From Daphnia carinata (Eukaryota > Arthropoda > Branchiopoda > Diplostraca > Daphniidae): 64,000 nucleotides of DNA. The stretch is taken from positions 1,798,001 to 1,862,000 of the forward strand of contig NC_081339.1 of NCBI RefSeq assembly GCF_022539665.2, given 5' to 3'. Each line of letters begins with the position of its first letter. Position 1 is the first letter of the stretch. Of the stretch, positions 14,281-28,164 are shown piece by piece. The notes beneath the pieces were generated by a model. The model ran no database searches and had not been told where the DNA came from. It saw only the letters and a program-made list of their open reading frames with translations. The position numbers and the translations under genes are program-made.

Positions 14281-14344
14281 CTAAGGGTTTTGGGCTATTT
14301 TACACGGCGTTCTATGGCGGTGCCTAGCGCAAATGAAAAAAAGG

Positions 14345-14820
14345 GAGAGTAAAAATGAAGAAAAAAAATAAAACAGTTTCTTGGTGTTACTTATATAATC
14401 CGCTATCTAGGAATTTTTTTTTTAATTATGGAATACCTAATGACACTACCTTATTTTTTAGAAATTTTTTTTTCCTAGAAGGGAATGTTTTCTAGATCCC
14501 GCAATTACATCGGTTAATAGGATGTTCATTAAACTATATCCCTTTTTAGTACTATCACTTAAGATTAACTATGCTATGAAGGGGAAATTTTTAAAGTGAA
14601 GACGGTGTTAAGCTTTTCCCCATCAAAAGTAGTTTATCTTATTCCCACTTGAAGCGCTGAACTGACTACGCATTTTTATTCTTTTTTTTAGATGGAAACT
14701 CATTTGCATGATTTTCAAAACGAAAACAAATGAAAAGTCACCTTTTCTTTTATTTAGTTTTGATTTTGGTATCTTCTTGTAAAAAATATTTAGTTTTAGA
14801 TGTTTATCGCTAACGAAAGG
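14345..14820. other. AT-rich flank of the Tc1-like element
   Basis: Short T and A runs; no gene. The terminal inverted repeat of the neighbouring Tc1-like element should fall here, but I could not identify it by eye. Confidence 0.35.
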
Positions 14821-14827
14821 TGCAAAA

Positions 14828-15890
14828 ATGTCATGGCGCAGGAAAGAATTGTCAGTAAGTGAAAGGGAAAAAATTGTTACTATGCGTGGTAATGGCTCTT
14901 CGTTTAGAGCCATTTCGAGGGTTATTGGTTGTGGTGTCAGCACAAAACAGGACACAATCGGCCGTTTGTCCGAAATCAATTGCAATTTTAGTAGACCGGG
15001 GCACGGAAAATACAGTGTCTTATGTGAACGTGACAAAAGACATATCGTGTCGCTTTCAAGAAGAAACCAAAGGAAGACTGTCACCGAAATAATGCAAGAA
15101 TTTAACTCCGGGTGGAAACATCTAGTGTCGAAAACAATCATCCGAAAAGTGGTACAGAAGTTTGGGATGAATGGAAGGGTTGGATGTAAAAAGCCTTTGC
15201 TTCGCAAGCCTAATATAGCTACGCGTTTGCAGTTTTTTCAAGAACGTATTACGTGGACAAGGGCACGATGGGCTAAGGTACTAAAGCACGTAGAATATGT
15301 TGTAACGCTAATTTATTAAAAATACTTTTAGGTATTATTCACTGTCGAAAGCAAATTCCACCTTTTCGGTAGTAACAGTCGGGTTTTGTTCCACGGATGG
15401 TGGAGAGCGATACAGCAGGCACTGAATTATACCTACCGTCAAACACGGTGGTGGCTCTATTTTGGTTTGATGCGGAATATGCGCAAATGGTGTATCAGTC
15501 TTAAAAAGCATTGACGGCATTATGGACAAAATGGCCTACCATAATATCCTTATCCACGAGGCTATTTCAATAGGGCTTTCCTTAATAGGAAAAGGTTTCG
15601 TGTTCTAGGAAGACAACGAACCGAAACACACTTCAAAACTACGCAGGGGATATTTACAAAGAAAGCAAGATCGAGGTATAAAACTGCACGGGTGTTGTTA
15701 CTCGAGGTCTCCATTTTATAACTACAAAATTTATACATAAACCATGTCTGGATAAAGTAATTAGGTAATTATTAATTTTGGTTTAACTATTTCCATTCAG
15801 GTTTCCTACAATGGGTGGTCTGGCCACCGCAAAGCCCAGATTTTAATCCAATCGAGCAGGTCTGGGAACCGCCAGATTCCATGATTTAAA
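14828..15890 (+). pseudogene. Tc1/mariner-type transposase pseudogene with two intron-like gaps
   Basis: Encodes a Tc1-like DDE transposase. The opening frame (from ATG 14828) has the paired helix-turn-helix region: ELSVSEREKIVTMRGNGSSF, later KTVTEIMQEFNSG and KTIIRKVVQKFG, then ITWTRARWAK. A GT-AG gap at 15278-15331 joins WAK to VLFTVESKFHLFGS, which matches the family block FSDESKF but has lost the catalytic Asp. Further on come PTVKHGGGSI, KSIDGIMDKMAYHNILIHEA and EDNEPKHTSKL (second catalytic Asp). A second GT-AG gap at 15676-15800 joins QDRG to FLQWVVWPPQSPDFNPIEQVW, the third conserved block. A TAG just before EDNEP and at least one frameshift around 15390-15480 break it. The element is dead. 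Confidence 0.85.
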
Positions 15891-15899
15891 AAAATTCCT

Positions 15900-16860
15900 C
15901 GAACATCAGCGGCCAATTTGTTCTATGTGTTAAGCAATGCGTGGCATTCAATTGCAACTGAGACACTGTCTACACATATATATAGTATGCGTAGGTGATG
16001 CCGGGCAGTCATTGATGCCAAAGAGGCCACATACAATACTAATAGAGAAAATTTTATTACTATTGATGTTATTATAATTTGTGTAAAATTGCCAAGTACC
16101 TGTAAAACATGGATACAACCTGCGTAATCTAGAGTTATTTGTTTTCATAGTAAAACCAATCAAATAATCTTATTGTAGTGTTTCGTACCCACCCAAACTG
16201 ATTAATGACAACCACGATGGCTGCGATGAAATATACTCGTTATGGCTACGATGGCTACGATGGATATACCCTGAACACATTATCCACAAAGTAAATAATT
16301 ATGAACACTCGGAGGAGAAAAATGTTAACTTACTCTGGTATGTTATCCAACAAATTGAGAGGGTTGGTCTCCCAACGTGGAATTGACAAGGGGCAGTGAG
16401 ACATTTTGGGATTCAATAGTAGAAATAGCACGGAGGATGAATCCAGGAGGATGGAAGAAAAACGGTAGGTGACATCAAACTCATTTTTTTACCTTTTAAG
16501 AATGCAATGGCTTCTGTTTCTGAGCTCCATGAAACAGTTACGACGGTCTGGCAAAAAGGTGGGTGCCTCCTGTTGAGTTTTGTGTTAATAGGAGACCTGT
16601 ATTATCAACTCATAGGACAAAAACACAGATGCCCATTTACCTGCCTTGAAGTCCCGAGATGTGCAATGCTTACAAACTAGGAGCAAAAATTGCAAAAAAA
16701 TGGAGATCTGTTGGTTTCATCCTGATTACCACAACGGGAGGGGAGTTGATGGCAGATGAGATTTTATCCGTAATTTTGATCGTTGTATGAGCTGTCAAAT
16801 TCATGTGAAACACGTTCCATACCAAATTGTATACATTTAAGTTGGCGATGCAAACTGAGA
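15900..16860. other. Non-coding, with a small GATGGCTACGATGG repeat
   Basis: No gene recognised. A short direct repeat of GGCTACGAT lies around 16215-16265. The sequence near 16.35-16.40 kb reads LSNKLRGLVSQRG in one frame, which could be a scrap of a retroelement gag, but this is too weak to call. Confidence 0.3.
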
Positions 16861-16867
16861 TTTCCTT

Positions 16868-17417
16868 GTGTTAAAAATCATTCAAAAATCATCAATAGAA
16901 TATAGTGAACGAATGGACCCGGCGCCCCACCCCCACAGAACCATCCCCTATAAACATACTGATGCTACGGACTCTGGCCCAGGAGGACGAGCAAGAGAAT
17001 ACGGAAAACTGCTGTCGAAAGTGGATAACGAGCATGAGGAATATAACCGAACACAGCGATGGTCGCCCTGCCATAATGCATTTAGGACGTTATTTCCAGT
17101 CACCATCCCCAGGAATACTCACCTAGTAACTAGCGGATACATTGAACACACACATGACGCTTTGAGCAATTAAGTGCAGTAATGAGGTGATTGCAGCTCA
17201 CATAGAGAATTTGCAAGCCTGGACGAAGAAGGTGCATGAACTTCACATTGAGGCCCAGTTAACTACACAGGAAATCGCCGCTGCCGAGGGAATGAGGAAG
17301 TTCCTAACGTGTGTTCCACGAAATTTCTTGATTGTTACGGATTTTGATGCAACCTGTAACCCCAATCTGGCATCTCTGTTTAAAAAAGGCAAGACTAACC
17401 ATATAAATAGTGGTTAA
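16868..17417 (+). other. Unassigned coding-like ORFs, possible transposon remnant
   Basis: Two plus-strand reading frames (16868-17173 and 17187-17417) look more protein-like than their surroundings: AREYGKLLSKVDNEHEEYNR and HIENLQAWTKKVHELHIEAQ are charged and helix-forming. I recognise no domain. Their position inside transposon-rich DNA suggests a decayed gag-type protein, but an unrelated pseudogene is equally possible. Confidence 0.25.
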
Positions 17418-17419
17418 GA

Positions 17420-20400
17420 GTTCACGCACAGTCAGAACTTAGGCACCGTTGCCGTTATCGGTAACTACATCTGAGAAGCGTAAATATGTCATTAAACTTT
17501 AATGTGTGAGTTCTTGTGTCATCTCACCTAAGTTAAAAGGGTTTCGGTATTTTCCCTACACTCATCGCGTGGTACGTCCTTCTGCTTCTGGCTTATTACT
17601 CACTAGAAATGTTTATAGTCAAGTAGTTGTCTCGGATTCATGATAAGTTCACATCCATGTTTGTGACTAATGTGAAAAGGTAAGAAGTTGTTATCAGCAG
17701 CAATTAAAGAAATAGTGTATTCTAAAACATTTCCAATGGAAAACCACTTATAACTATTTTGTAGACTTATCTTCTCCGCTCTATGTATTTGATTTGGTGG
17801 TTCTCGAATTTCGTGTTTGTTAGGAAAAAATGAAGTACTGTACGTTTCAATTAACCTAAACATCTCGCCATACGCAAAACTGTAAGCACTATTCTGTTGT
17901 TAGGCAATTAGTGAGTAGTTGTTAAAAATTTCTTTTGTCCTTAATCCCATTTCACATTTCACTTCTTGAAGAAGGATTCATAATTTTTGGCTGCAAATAT
18001 TGTTTAATTCTCGTGTTCCAGACTAGGTAGACTTCTTCATTCTGTCTATTTTCTTTTTATCGTATGAGATCTATACATTGGTGCATCTCACGAACACCAA
18101 CTGAGAAGAAGGGGGGATGAGTAACTCCATATATAAAAACTAGAGCAGAATATCGCATTTTTTCTATACATCAGCGCCATCCTACGACTGGAGGATGCGT
18201 TTTTTGCACATTTCCCTCCCTTTTTTGTAATCCCGGGAGTGAGATTTCACCAATTTTTTTAAATCCTGCTAGAACAAGTAATAGTCTAAAAATTAACCAA
18301 TGATTAATATTAATTAATTCGGCAATAAACTCCAAAAATTTGTCAGTTTGTTTTACGCTTCTGCTTTTCTCAAACCTCAAAAATGTTGTTTTGTTTTTGT
18401 TTTTTGGCTTTTATGTCCCTTTGCTCTTAAGCGTATATCCTTTATCTCTGATTAGATCAATTTACTGTTAAATTATTTAAAAATGCAAAATTCTACTGTG
18501 CGTGTTCTTAAGGCTGATTTTGAAATTTACTATTTTAGGACGCGGCTCCGCGTTGATCGGGTCGGTTGTTTGCTAAGTGGCGTTTTCTTTTGACTTTCGG
18601 TGCGTGCCGTTCGAGTAGCGGGCTGTATTTTTTTAACACGTCGAGGTATAATCGGGTTATTTTACCTGAACCCAGGTATCAGAATCCAGGTTTTAAGCTT
18701 GCAGCTTGACCAAAAGTCCCGCATCACCCTACTACACAGCTTTGGAGAAGTTTCTTATTTTTGCAATTTACATTTACAAAAATTTTTTTGTATTGTAAGC
18801 ATATTCAATTCTAGTAATTTATCTTTAAATTTTGTACATTTCTTTACAAACCTCCAAAGAGATTCTCGAATCTTATGCAGTTTGGTACGAAATTGTCAGA
18901 AAATAAACAGGAGCATACTATGGTTGCCACTGTTTTTGTTTTTCGTCTGTTGATCGCCTAATTACCGAGGATTGATGTCATGGTACCATTGGAGCGTACA
19001 AGAGCTTCAATCTTTAAAGTGCTTTCTCAGACGGCGTCCGTCTCCAATCGCATTTGTTATTCACTATAACCTGAACATGAACATACACGATAACGTGATC
19101 GTGAACAAAGTTCAATGACATTTTTAAATAATAAATAATAGTACTTTTACAAATGCAAAAAAAAACTGCTTTACGTCAGCAAATATCATTTTATGCGGAA
19201 TTTATAACAAAATTCAAAAGAAGCTCGTGTGATTATTCTACGAGAAATTATACATAGCGCTGACGGCAAGGTTGAAATCCGTTGTGCTTGAACGTCCTTC
19301 CACTTACACAATATTGCCACATTTTTGTTCGTGTATTCTAGACTATCCGCTATTTTACCTTCAAAGGTCAAAGAAATTCCAACGAAGGCCGTGAGCAAGA
19401 AATATACTCAGCCCTAAATGTTACTTTGAGGAAGCATCAAAATTGTGGTTAAAGAAATAAATTATGAACAAATCTTAACATGTAATAATTTCAACTCGTG
19501 CTGCTTTGTATTTCCTCTGCAGTCTGCTGAAAGCCATCATCTATCAGAATTTCTCGAAATCCGACTTGGACTGACAATAGTCATTTAATATAAGTAATAC
19601 TCATGTAATATTAGCGAATTAGTTACGGGTTGCTACTCATAACACAGTGATTGCGAAATGGTCCTGAAAAAGCGATGGCTAGCCTTTCGCTCTGCTTTAA
19701 GGGAAGCAAATTTCAAAGCAATGTTTTCAGGACGGGGATAAAAGTAGACGAATTCGTTCGAAAAGGAAATAAGAAGAATGCTCATAAAGTTGAAGGACGC
19801 GACCCTGCAATGTGGTTTCGACATCACCAAGCATCCAAGCCAAAGTAACCAAAATAGCCATATTATGTGTGTGTGAGCGTGAAGGCCGTAACTTGCTGGG
19901 CGAAGAGCGCAGCGGGTATTCAAGCACAGAAATCCCGGAAGGGTCATTGACTCGATGAGCGTCATTTCTTCCGAGCAAAGTTTTCGGTGGACGAGTATTT
20001 GTCTCGTATACGTTACACTTGAATAAAGCTTTTCTTTTTTGGCTGATCCAAACGTACTTAAAAAAAAAGAAACTCTAAGTTTTGTATGAAACGTCATTAA
20101 AATGTTCTTTAGCAACGCTATATTGTCTGGTTTCTTTAATATACTTAATTAGACAATTATTCCAAAGCTGAGATGGCTTTCCACAGCTCATTGTCATCTC
20201 GTTTGTTTTCGGATTAGAATGCTTGAAGTGTGTTGTCGCCGTTGGAAGTGGTATACATTGTTGGGCACTTCAACTTTGCATTCTTTATTTTTGTGTTTTT
20301 TAGTTCGCCGATGGACCAGTCACTTACATATCAGGCAGCATGCTGGATATTATTGCATCGTACGTCAACTATACCCTCAAAGCAAAACTCATTGTTTTTT

Positions 20401-21100
20401 TTTCTGCTGGACAGTTAGACCTCGAACAGTCTCTGTTGTCTTCACCTATTATGTCGAAACACCGTTAAATTTTAGCTATAAGAAACGGCTGTTTCTCCTT
20501 AGTTCCTTATTCTTTTAAAAATATACGCAGCCTACACAGCCGACCCTGCAGTTAAGAAAAATTGGCTTTTCCTTGTTTTCCGCCGGGCAGGCGACTCATG
20601 AGCTGCCCTTTTAAGGCATTCGCTTTTTTCGTTTTTGCTTCACTTTTAAAAGAAGTGGGAGCTGCACTGATCTTCAAAATTCTTAATGATTAGGTGAGTA
20701 AAAAGACTTTGAACTCTAAAAGTTAATGTTAAAAATGCCCAAGAGGCTGAACTGAGCAAGTTTTTCATATTCAAGTATAATTTTAGCCTTCAATGCGCTA
20801 CGTTTCTTTCGACATGGTAGATACCACTTCCTTTTTGTAATGTCATGGTCAAACAAGAACAAAATATTTTTACACGAACTGAATCAGTGCGGCGAACTGA
20901 GGAAAGATTAAGATGCGCAACTTGATTAAGGATGCTTTAAGAAGAACTATTCATTATACATCAGCAAAATACTTTTTAAAAAGCGTTTTCCGCTCCTATT
21001 TCGTGTAGCAACACAACTCAAAGTCAGTCGTGCGGAATTGCCATACACTGCACTACTGACACTTGTGGTATTATATACAAAAATGTTGCACAGGTATTCG
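17420..21100. other. No gene recognised
   Basis: AT-rich DNA with scattered short ORFs on both strands and no domain, splice-paired exon or long repeat that I can support. Confidence 0.45.
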
Positions 21101-22890
21101 CGTCTCGTATTCCATAATCTAGTTGTATTTTATGCTACGTGGTCAAAAACTTCAAAATAAATTTTTTTTTTTTTATTGGAGACTTTTTTTTCTGCATCGT
21201 TTGTTTTGTCTCGAGTAGGCTGCGTTATTTGTTCAAATCGCTGGAATTTACGCTTTTGGTTAATGTTGCCTTGGTTTGGACTAATGTTTATGGATGTTGT
21301 ATTGTCAGTGCACACTGGAAACTGGCAGAAAATACACAAAAACGATACTGGTATATTTGCTTCAGTCCTTTGCACGTGTAACCCAGGTAAAAAGAAAAAT
21401 ATGTATGTGTGTGTACAAAAATTTGAATACTAATGGTTGTGAGTGGGTGGCTTGGAAGTTCCGAGGCAAAGCCGTCTCGAAAACAAGAAAAAAAAAATCC
21501 AACTTTCCCTACTTTAAAAATGTAATTGTACGTGGTAGCCGTTCAAGGTCTCGCATTCAAATGTGACAAGGTTTCTCGCTGACTTCATGAACAAATAGCG
21601 AAACGCTCGATGAAGAAGTAGCAAGCTCATCGTAAGCGAGCTCAAGCGGTTTCCTTTATGACATAGCAAAGCAAAAAGTAAAACAAAAACCAGAACTTAA
21701 CTTTTTCGGAAAATTAGAATCTGATCAGCTTTGTCTATATTTGATCAACGCATTAGTTCGATGAAAATGAAAAGAGAGTCTTGCTTTGTGTATGCTTGAT
21801 TCGTTATGTTAACAATATCGAAAAAAAAAAAAGAAAGGAAAAATTAAGTAAAAAGAATAACAGCGTACAATGTCATTCGCTTTCCTAAATTAGTGTGTAG
21901 GTTTCTATTAATATACATGAAACTCCGTATTGTCTTCGCTTTGGGTCCAAGATTCCTTGTACGGTGGCAATAAGAGATCGTGATTGAAACCGCAAAATGC
22001 ATCTTGCATGCACGTAGACTGAAGAGGTCAAGAGCGAAAAACAAAATTCAGAAGCTTTGCTAAAATAAATGCAACAGCCAGAAGTATCATTTCTGTTACC
22101 ACTTTTACGTATATGGATAGCTTTGATATGTCAACGCCTTTTCACGCGATAAGCGGCATGACGGACCAAAGTCGTGCACACGACCTTGAGCATTAAACCT
22201 GTAACAAGGTAGACGTTTTGTTTGTAGGCATGGTTTCTCATGGTTTAGGAAAAATTCACGTTTGCTTCCTAATTATTGCAATTTGACTGACGCTTTGATG
22301 CACACTGATGGTGTTGCGAAAGTAAAACAAATACCTATAGTCACACTGGCGACATCGGTTCGTTGTTGCATCACGATTCAAGGTTGGAAGTGATTTCATT
22401 TGCCAACGATATGCTTTTCTTAGATGGAAGTTTGCCAACTCACCAACACGCGATCCTATGCAGTGAAGAGAAAAAGCGAAACCGGGAAAACCCATCGACC
22501 CAGCATGAAATCACAAAGGCTGGAAAATGGAATGTTAGCTAACTCGTACGGTTGTGCGCTGTCTGCCTCAGTTATGAGTAAACCGGTAGGACTTTGCAGT
22601 TTTTTTATTATTATTATTTATTATTGATATTAATTTTGTATTCATTTTTTTTTTTTATTCAAAAAATAGAATACATGTCAGGATCGCCATGTGGTAAAGT
22701 AACCTTGTTTATATGCGAATTAACGAGGACTGAGCCCTGGGCTTCCTGGAGGTATCCCGCCGCAGAATGTCATTTTCTTGAGCAGAAAACAACGGGGGAG
22801 GGGGGGAGGGGGGGGAGGGCAAGGGCGAGGGAGAAAAAGAAAAACAGAAAACTAGAAAACCCAAATAATTCAAAAAGTCAAATTTCGAAA

Positions 22891-22891
<1 letters not shown>

Positions 22892-22928
<37 letters not shown>
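22892..22928 (+). repeat. Poly(A) run, 37 bases
   Basis: Uninterrupted A37, the longest homopolymer in the window, preceded by a G-rich purine stretch (about 22797-22850). Confidence 0.95.
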
Positions 22929-22930
<2 letters not shown>

Positions 22931-25900
22931 CGAAGCCTTTCAACCAGTTCCTCAATATGGCTTTAGCGGAAACTCATTTACGTCTAGATAAGAGCTCACC
23001 ACTTTCCGTTACAGTAGCTGCTATCGGAATCTGCGAAAGCTTTTTACAGCCCGGTCGTCATTTAACTGATTCCGAATGGAAGAAGAACACAGCTATTAAT
23101 CTTATAATTCAACTTACTTGAAAAATTGTTGCTGCTTGTTTTTATTCAGAAATATGTCTGCACGACGTACTCATCCCAGATAAGCTTAAAACTGTTCAGA
23201 ATTGATGATGACCAGGAATGGCGCCGTTACATAAGTAGAGGGATACGGGGTATTTCCTTGATTTAAGTTTGTCTACTTGACAATTAGAAACCAAAAATTA
23301 TTGTAACTCATTCACTAACGCAGTGAGAATTTTGAAGGTTTAAATTTCAGCTAATTGTGGTCCGCTCTTCGTGGATCTTGTTGTTATTCCGTTTGGTAGG
23401 CAAAGTTCTAACGCATTCCTTTATTAAGTAACGACCTTGTTTCAATAAGGATTTAAAACAAGGCCTGGTTAAGGTTTCAGCAAGGCCTGCCTGTTTTCAA
23501 TATAGAGTGAGCATAAATTGGCAATCTGCCTCCCAGCTATAGAAATCGCGAAAGTAAGTATAACGCAAACTAGAACGTCCAGTTGGGATTGTTTGGGCAA
23601 TAATTTTAGCCGAGTTTAGCAACTCCCCTAATTGCGTCGATGTTATGTCGCCTAGCTTATGCGAAATGTGAAAAGAAACAAAACCGCCGCCTGCCCTGCC
23701 GAAAATTGACCAATTCTAAACAAACGAAGGGAGTCGTCTTAAAAGTTGACTTGAAAATCAGCAGTCCGTCAAGTGAAGGCAGTTTGAGTGCAGCGACAGT
23801 GAGCTCATTTATAGTTTCACCTTGACTTCGTGTTCGACGTGTTGTGGCCTACATGTTGCGGGTTTTCGCCGGTGCCTCTCTTTTAGTCGTGGCGAGAGAA
23901 CCCTAAGAGGTTGCCCCAGCTTGCAAGAGCTCAGTCGTCGAGTTGGCCTGCTAGTGAGCAGACGTACAATTTTCTCTCTGCGGTTTTCGCTCCTTTTTTC
24001 CCCAACATTTCGTTTCTCACCAACTTTGGGCTGCACCTCGGTCGAGATTGAGCCTTCGGCTTGTATTGCTAGCACGCTCGTCCCTTTTCTTCGGTGTTTG
24101 TTTTTTTTTTTTTTCGTCGGGAACTTGGTACCATTTGCCGTGGCGTTCTCTTCGAATGTTTGACATTACTTCATAGTCATCGAACCGATACAAACGATTT
24201 ATCCTGTGGCGTCATTTGTCGGTAATGCTGTGTCTGGATGTGCCTGTCTACAAAGGTACGTTGGCTTTTGGCGGACGAAAGTCCAAAATGTTCAACTTTA
24301 TTTTTTTTTTTTTTTTTTTGTTTTTCTTCTTCTTCTTCTTTAAACTCTTGTTCATACGTAAATATCTAGCCGTGTTTTCGTGTGGAAATGAAACGGAGCT
24401 TGGCATGGAACTTATTTTTAATCTAGCAGACGGCCACAGACGTAAGGAAAACAAAAAAAAACAAAAAAAAAACATAAAGGCTCGCTAGCTAGTGCCATCT
24501 AAATTCGTGCGTTGCCTCAATGTAAGCAATATAACGCGAACAGGAAACCTATACTTTTGGCTTCCTTCTGAGGCTACAAATCAGCCAAGAAAAACCTTGA
24601 AATTCGCATGAGGTTCTAGTTTGCTAACAAGGGAAATGTTGATTTAATTTTTTGTGAATTGAATGCTGGCTCGACGTCGTGTGCCATTTTTCCGCGCTAG
24701 ACTGCTTAATAAATGCAACTCAACGTGTAAAGGTTGATTTTCGAAATTATACGCAGAAGATCTAACGTAAAATAAAAAATCGATCAACTTTAATGAAAAA
24801 AAAATTCGAAACCAGCCCCGAATGTAAGCACAATTATGCGCGGAACATTGATTTGTTTTATTGATGATACCTAATCAGCGTAGCTATACTTCCCTTAAAA
24901 AAAAAAAAAAAAAATAGACGTCTCCGTTAGCTGAAATCGAAAACGCATTTGATTATATTTCCATACCTGTTTGGTTTTTCCAGTGAATGACAATCCAATA
25001 TCTAATTCCACCGTAATTGTTTCACTAGAAGACACACACACACACACACACACATACAAAAGAAAAACTGAGTAGTAATAATAATAGTATAATTGTCCAA
25101 CGGTCAGCTCCGGAAGCAACCTGTTTTTACCACTAATCGTAGTCGTATCTGTTGGCGAGCTTGCGCCAAGAAGTCACCATCAGCCATTTTTTACGTCAGT
25201 CGAAAACTCTCTTCTATCACGTGATTTTCAATCAAGTAACCCCGCACCCCTCAACCATGTTGGGTCTTTAAACTCTGTGAGAGGCGAAAGTACTTGAAAA
25301 AAAAAGAAAAAAAAAAAAAAAAAAAAGCTGACGACAATCAAGGTTTCAGTTGGCCATCAGCTTAGCTACCTGCCGGAAAATCCAGTTTTTACAACAAAGA
25401 GTTCGTTTCATTGGGGCGGATGACATGTGACTGTAGCGATAGCTCTGACAAGTTGTTTGTCAGTTTCTCGAAAGCATAAAATAGAAAAGACGTGAAACGG
25501 TGCAGAACCAATGCAGGTTTTTTTTTTTTATTTGTACCTGTTATTTTCGATTTGTTCCCAATACCCGGGAGATGTTTTCCGTTTGCTTTGCCAACCGGAA
25601 CGACTTTTGTACCCTGCTCAACTCACTACCGTATACGGACATATTAAGGCAAAAGAGTTTCTATCTTCTTACTTGTCAACTTCCTCGTGTAAGATGCGCT
25701 TTAACTAGCTAAATTCATTAGAGTTCTTACGCGTTCTTGGTGGATCCGGGTCTTGTGTATGAGGAATTTTCTCATTTACTAGACGGAGATACTGGCCGTG
25801 CGGTAAACATTCCAAAGAGGGTAATGCCTGCTGTTTTTAACAGTTCTTTTTTTTTTTTTTTTGGTGTTTCAAATAGCTGAACTCGGAAGTCAGCAGGCGC

Positions 25901-27335
25901 CATTTTTTAAGTAGAAAAAAAAAACACATTCTACTGGCTTTTTGTCTACTCTTTTCAAGCACGATTTTGCTTTGTTTTGTCTTGTTTTTTGTTTTTTTTG
26001 TTTATTTTATTTTATTTTATTTTTATTTCATTTCTTTTTATTTTCTGTGACTACGGTTCTTCTTGCCCAAGGAGCAATCAAGAAGGTATGAAGTCGCCAG
26101 ACTATTGCACCATGCAACTTACACTGGAACCTTTCCGATGAACCGTGTCGTACTATTACTAACCGTACGAGATGGACAGCCTCTTTGTGTAGTTTGACTA
26201 GCCCGAGCGATGCAACGTGTTGCGACATTGAGCCACGTTTTCGTCACTTGTTGATTTAGCGATATTCCTTTCCTTTCGGTATATCGTGACTTGATTTTGA
26301 TGCGTTTTCCGTACGAAAAAAACAAACAAACAAATAGGGACGAAGATGGAGAATGTCCGAGCCATTGAGCAACAAGCTGATGCAATTACGTAGTGCAATG
26401 GTGGATGCAAGGGGACTTTTCCCAAGTGGAACGGCCAAAAACAGTTGTCCTACCTTGAAGGACGATGGATATAGGCAAACGTGCGACGTAGTCCTCAAAA
26501 AAAACGGCTAAGGCCTTTCTACTTCCGAATGTTTCAGGGGCATTTGTCGAATTAGACAAGTATTCTAACCTTGGAAACGGGATCCGAAAGTGAGTTGCTG
26601 GTCGGTCACGATTTCGTTTGCCTACAGAAAAAAAAAAAAAAAAAATATCGTGTGAACAAAATGATGATGTTCGTTTCCTGTTACATCATCCTTTCGGAAA
26701 CTTGAAGGTTTTTTTTTTTCTTTCTTTTTCGTTCAAGTAATGGGACACTGATGGCAATAGTAAATTTTTTTTTTCTTTTAAATTTTCGTTTAGCAGTACA
26801 TTGTAAAAGACATGCGGATCGAAAGGTCATTCAATTTGTCCTGCTTTAGCTGTTGAGTTATAAAGTAAAAAAAAAAAAAAAAAGTCCCTAAAATAACCTG
26901 AAAACATTAACTTTGCGTGTTGACCAAGTTTCTCGTGAGTCTCACACCGATTCTACCCGTCTTTATTGCACCATAATATTTCGACCGATATTTTTTTTTG
27001 CGCCGGAAGTTAGCAGCTCGCCAAACTGCTGAACTGGCTGTGCAGCTATAAAAAAATAAAAAAAAAATAATAATAATAATAATAAAAAATAAACTAAAGC
27101 AAAGCAATACAAAAATCGATTTTTGTTGAGCGGCACCGCCATTTTTAAGTTGTTGGTGCTGGCCGTTGGGAAGAGGCGACGGACGCAGTTTAGCCGGTAC
27201 GACCAGATCACGAACGCACGTTTTTCAAATAAAAAAAAGCTAATGAACTAAGTCGACCTTGGTCTTGAATTTTACGCGTAAATCCGTTCCAGACAAACAC
27301 GGGGTTGCTGACTTTAATTTCAGAAAGAAAACAAA

Positions 27336-27377
<42 letters not shown>
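27336..27377 (+). repeat. Compound (CA)n(TA)n microsatellite
   Basis: About twelve CA units pass directly into about nine TA units. A shorter CA run lies at about 25033-25052. Confidence 0.95.
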
Positions 27378-28137
27378 GCGTGTATAATTTGTAAAGAAAT
27401 CCTAAAGCTGTATGACAGGTCTATCGTAAATTCAGATAGCCAAAAGTTACACCAATAAAGGCAGCCATGTAAATAGTTAGTTCTGCTCGTCCGAGTCCAT
27501 CGGCTGGCGCATTCGATCAACCACTTTAAGCTCCTCGGTTGCGCGGAAATACAGTGAAGGGTAACAATTTTTCTTTTATTAGCGCCCTGGAGGGGCATTG
27601 GATTACAGTTTTTCAGAGACCAAAAGAAAAAGGAAGGACTTTCAAAAAAAAAAAAAAAATGTGCAGACGAAGTCAGGAAAAATTATAAGAAAAAAAAAAA
27701 TAAATAAATAAATAATGTATAGTATGAAAAAGAAGTAAGAAGGGAGGTGAAGTTTTATTTCTGTGCGATGCACTCCGGACAAAAGCGCATTTGCTTGGCC
27801 CGGAGGCACGGTGCCGAAATGCATCCCGCCGTGAGGGTTCTTTTCATGTCGTTTTATCTCTTGAATCTTTTTTTTTTTTTTTTTTTTCGTCCTTTTTTTT
27901 TTTTTTTTTTTTTACCTTCTTGAATTGAAAAATGTCAAGGTCTAGAAGAGGCAATGGCACGGCCGGATCACGCACTTCGATTAATCTGGAACTTCATGCA
28001 GTAGAAACTTCTTTTATTTTTACGACTCACCATTTACTTTTGTACCTTTCGAAGGATGAAAACAAAAAATGAATGAGGATACCAAAAAGGTCGTTGCCAT
28101 TCGTGAACTTGACTACGTAACCTACAGACAAGGATAA

Positions 28138-28164
28138 TTTTTTTTTTTTTTTTTTTTTTTTTTT
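28138..28164 (+). repeat. Poly(T) run, 27 bases
   Basis: Uninterrupted T27 followed by CTTCTTCTTCTTC. Similar T runs lie at 30367-30393 and 30452-30470. Confidence 0.95.

Noticed and set aside
14623-15207. 194-codon minus-strand ORF
   Set aside because: It is antisense to the Tc1-like transposase, whose sense frame carries the family motifs.
22594-23121. 175-codon plus-strand ORF with a poly-Lys segment
   Set aside because: Created by the A37 run and a purine-rich stretch; no domain on either side.
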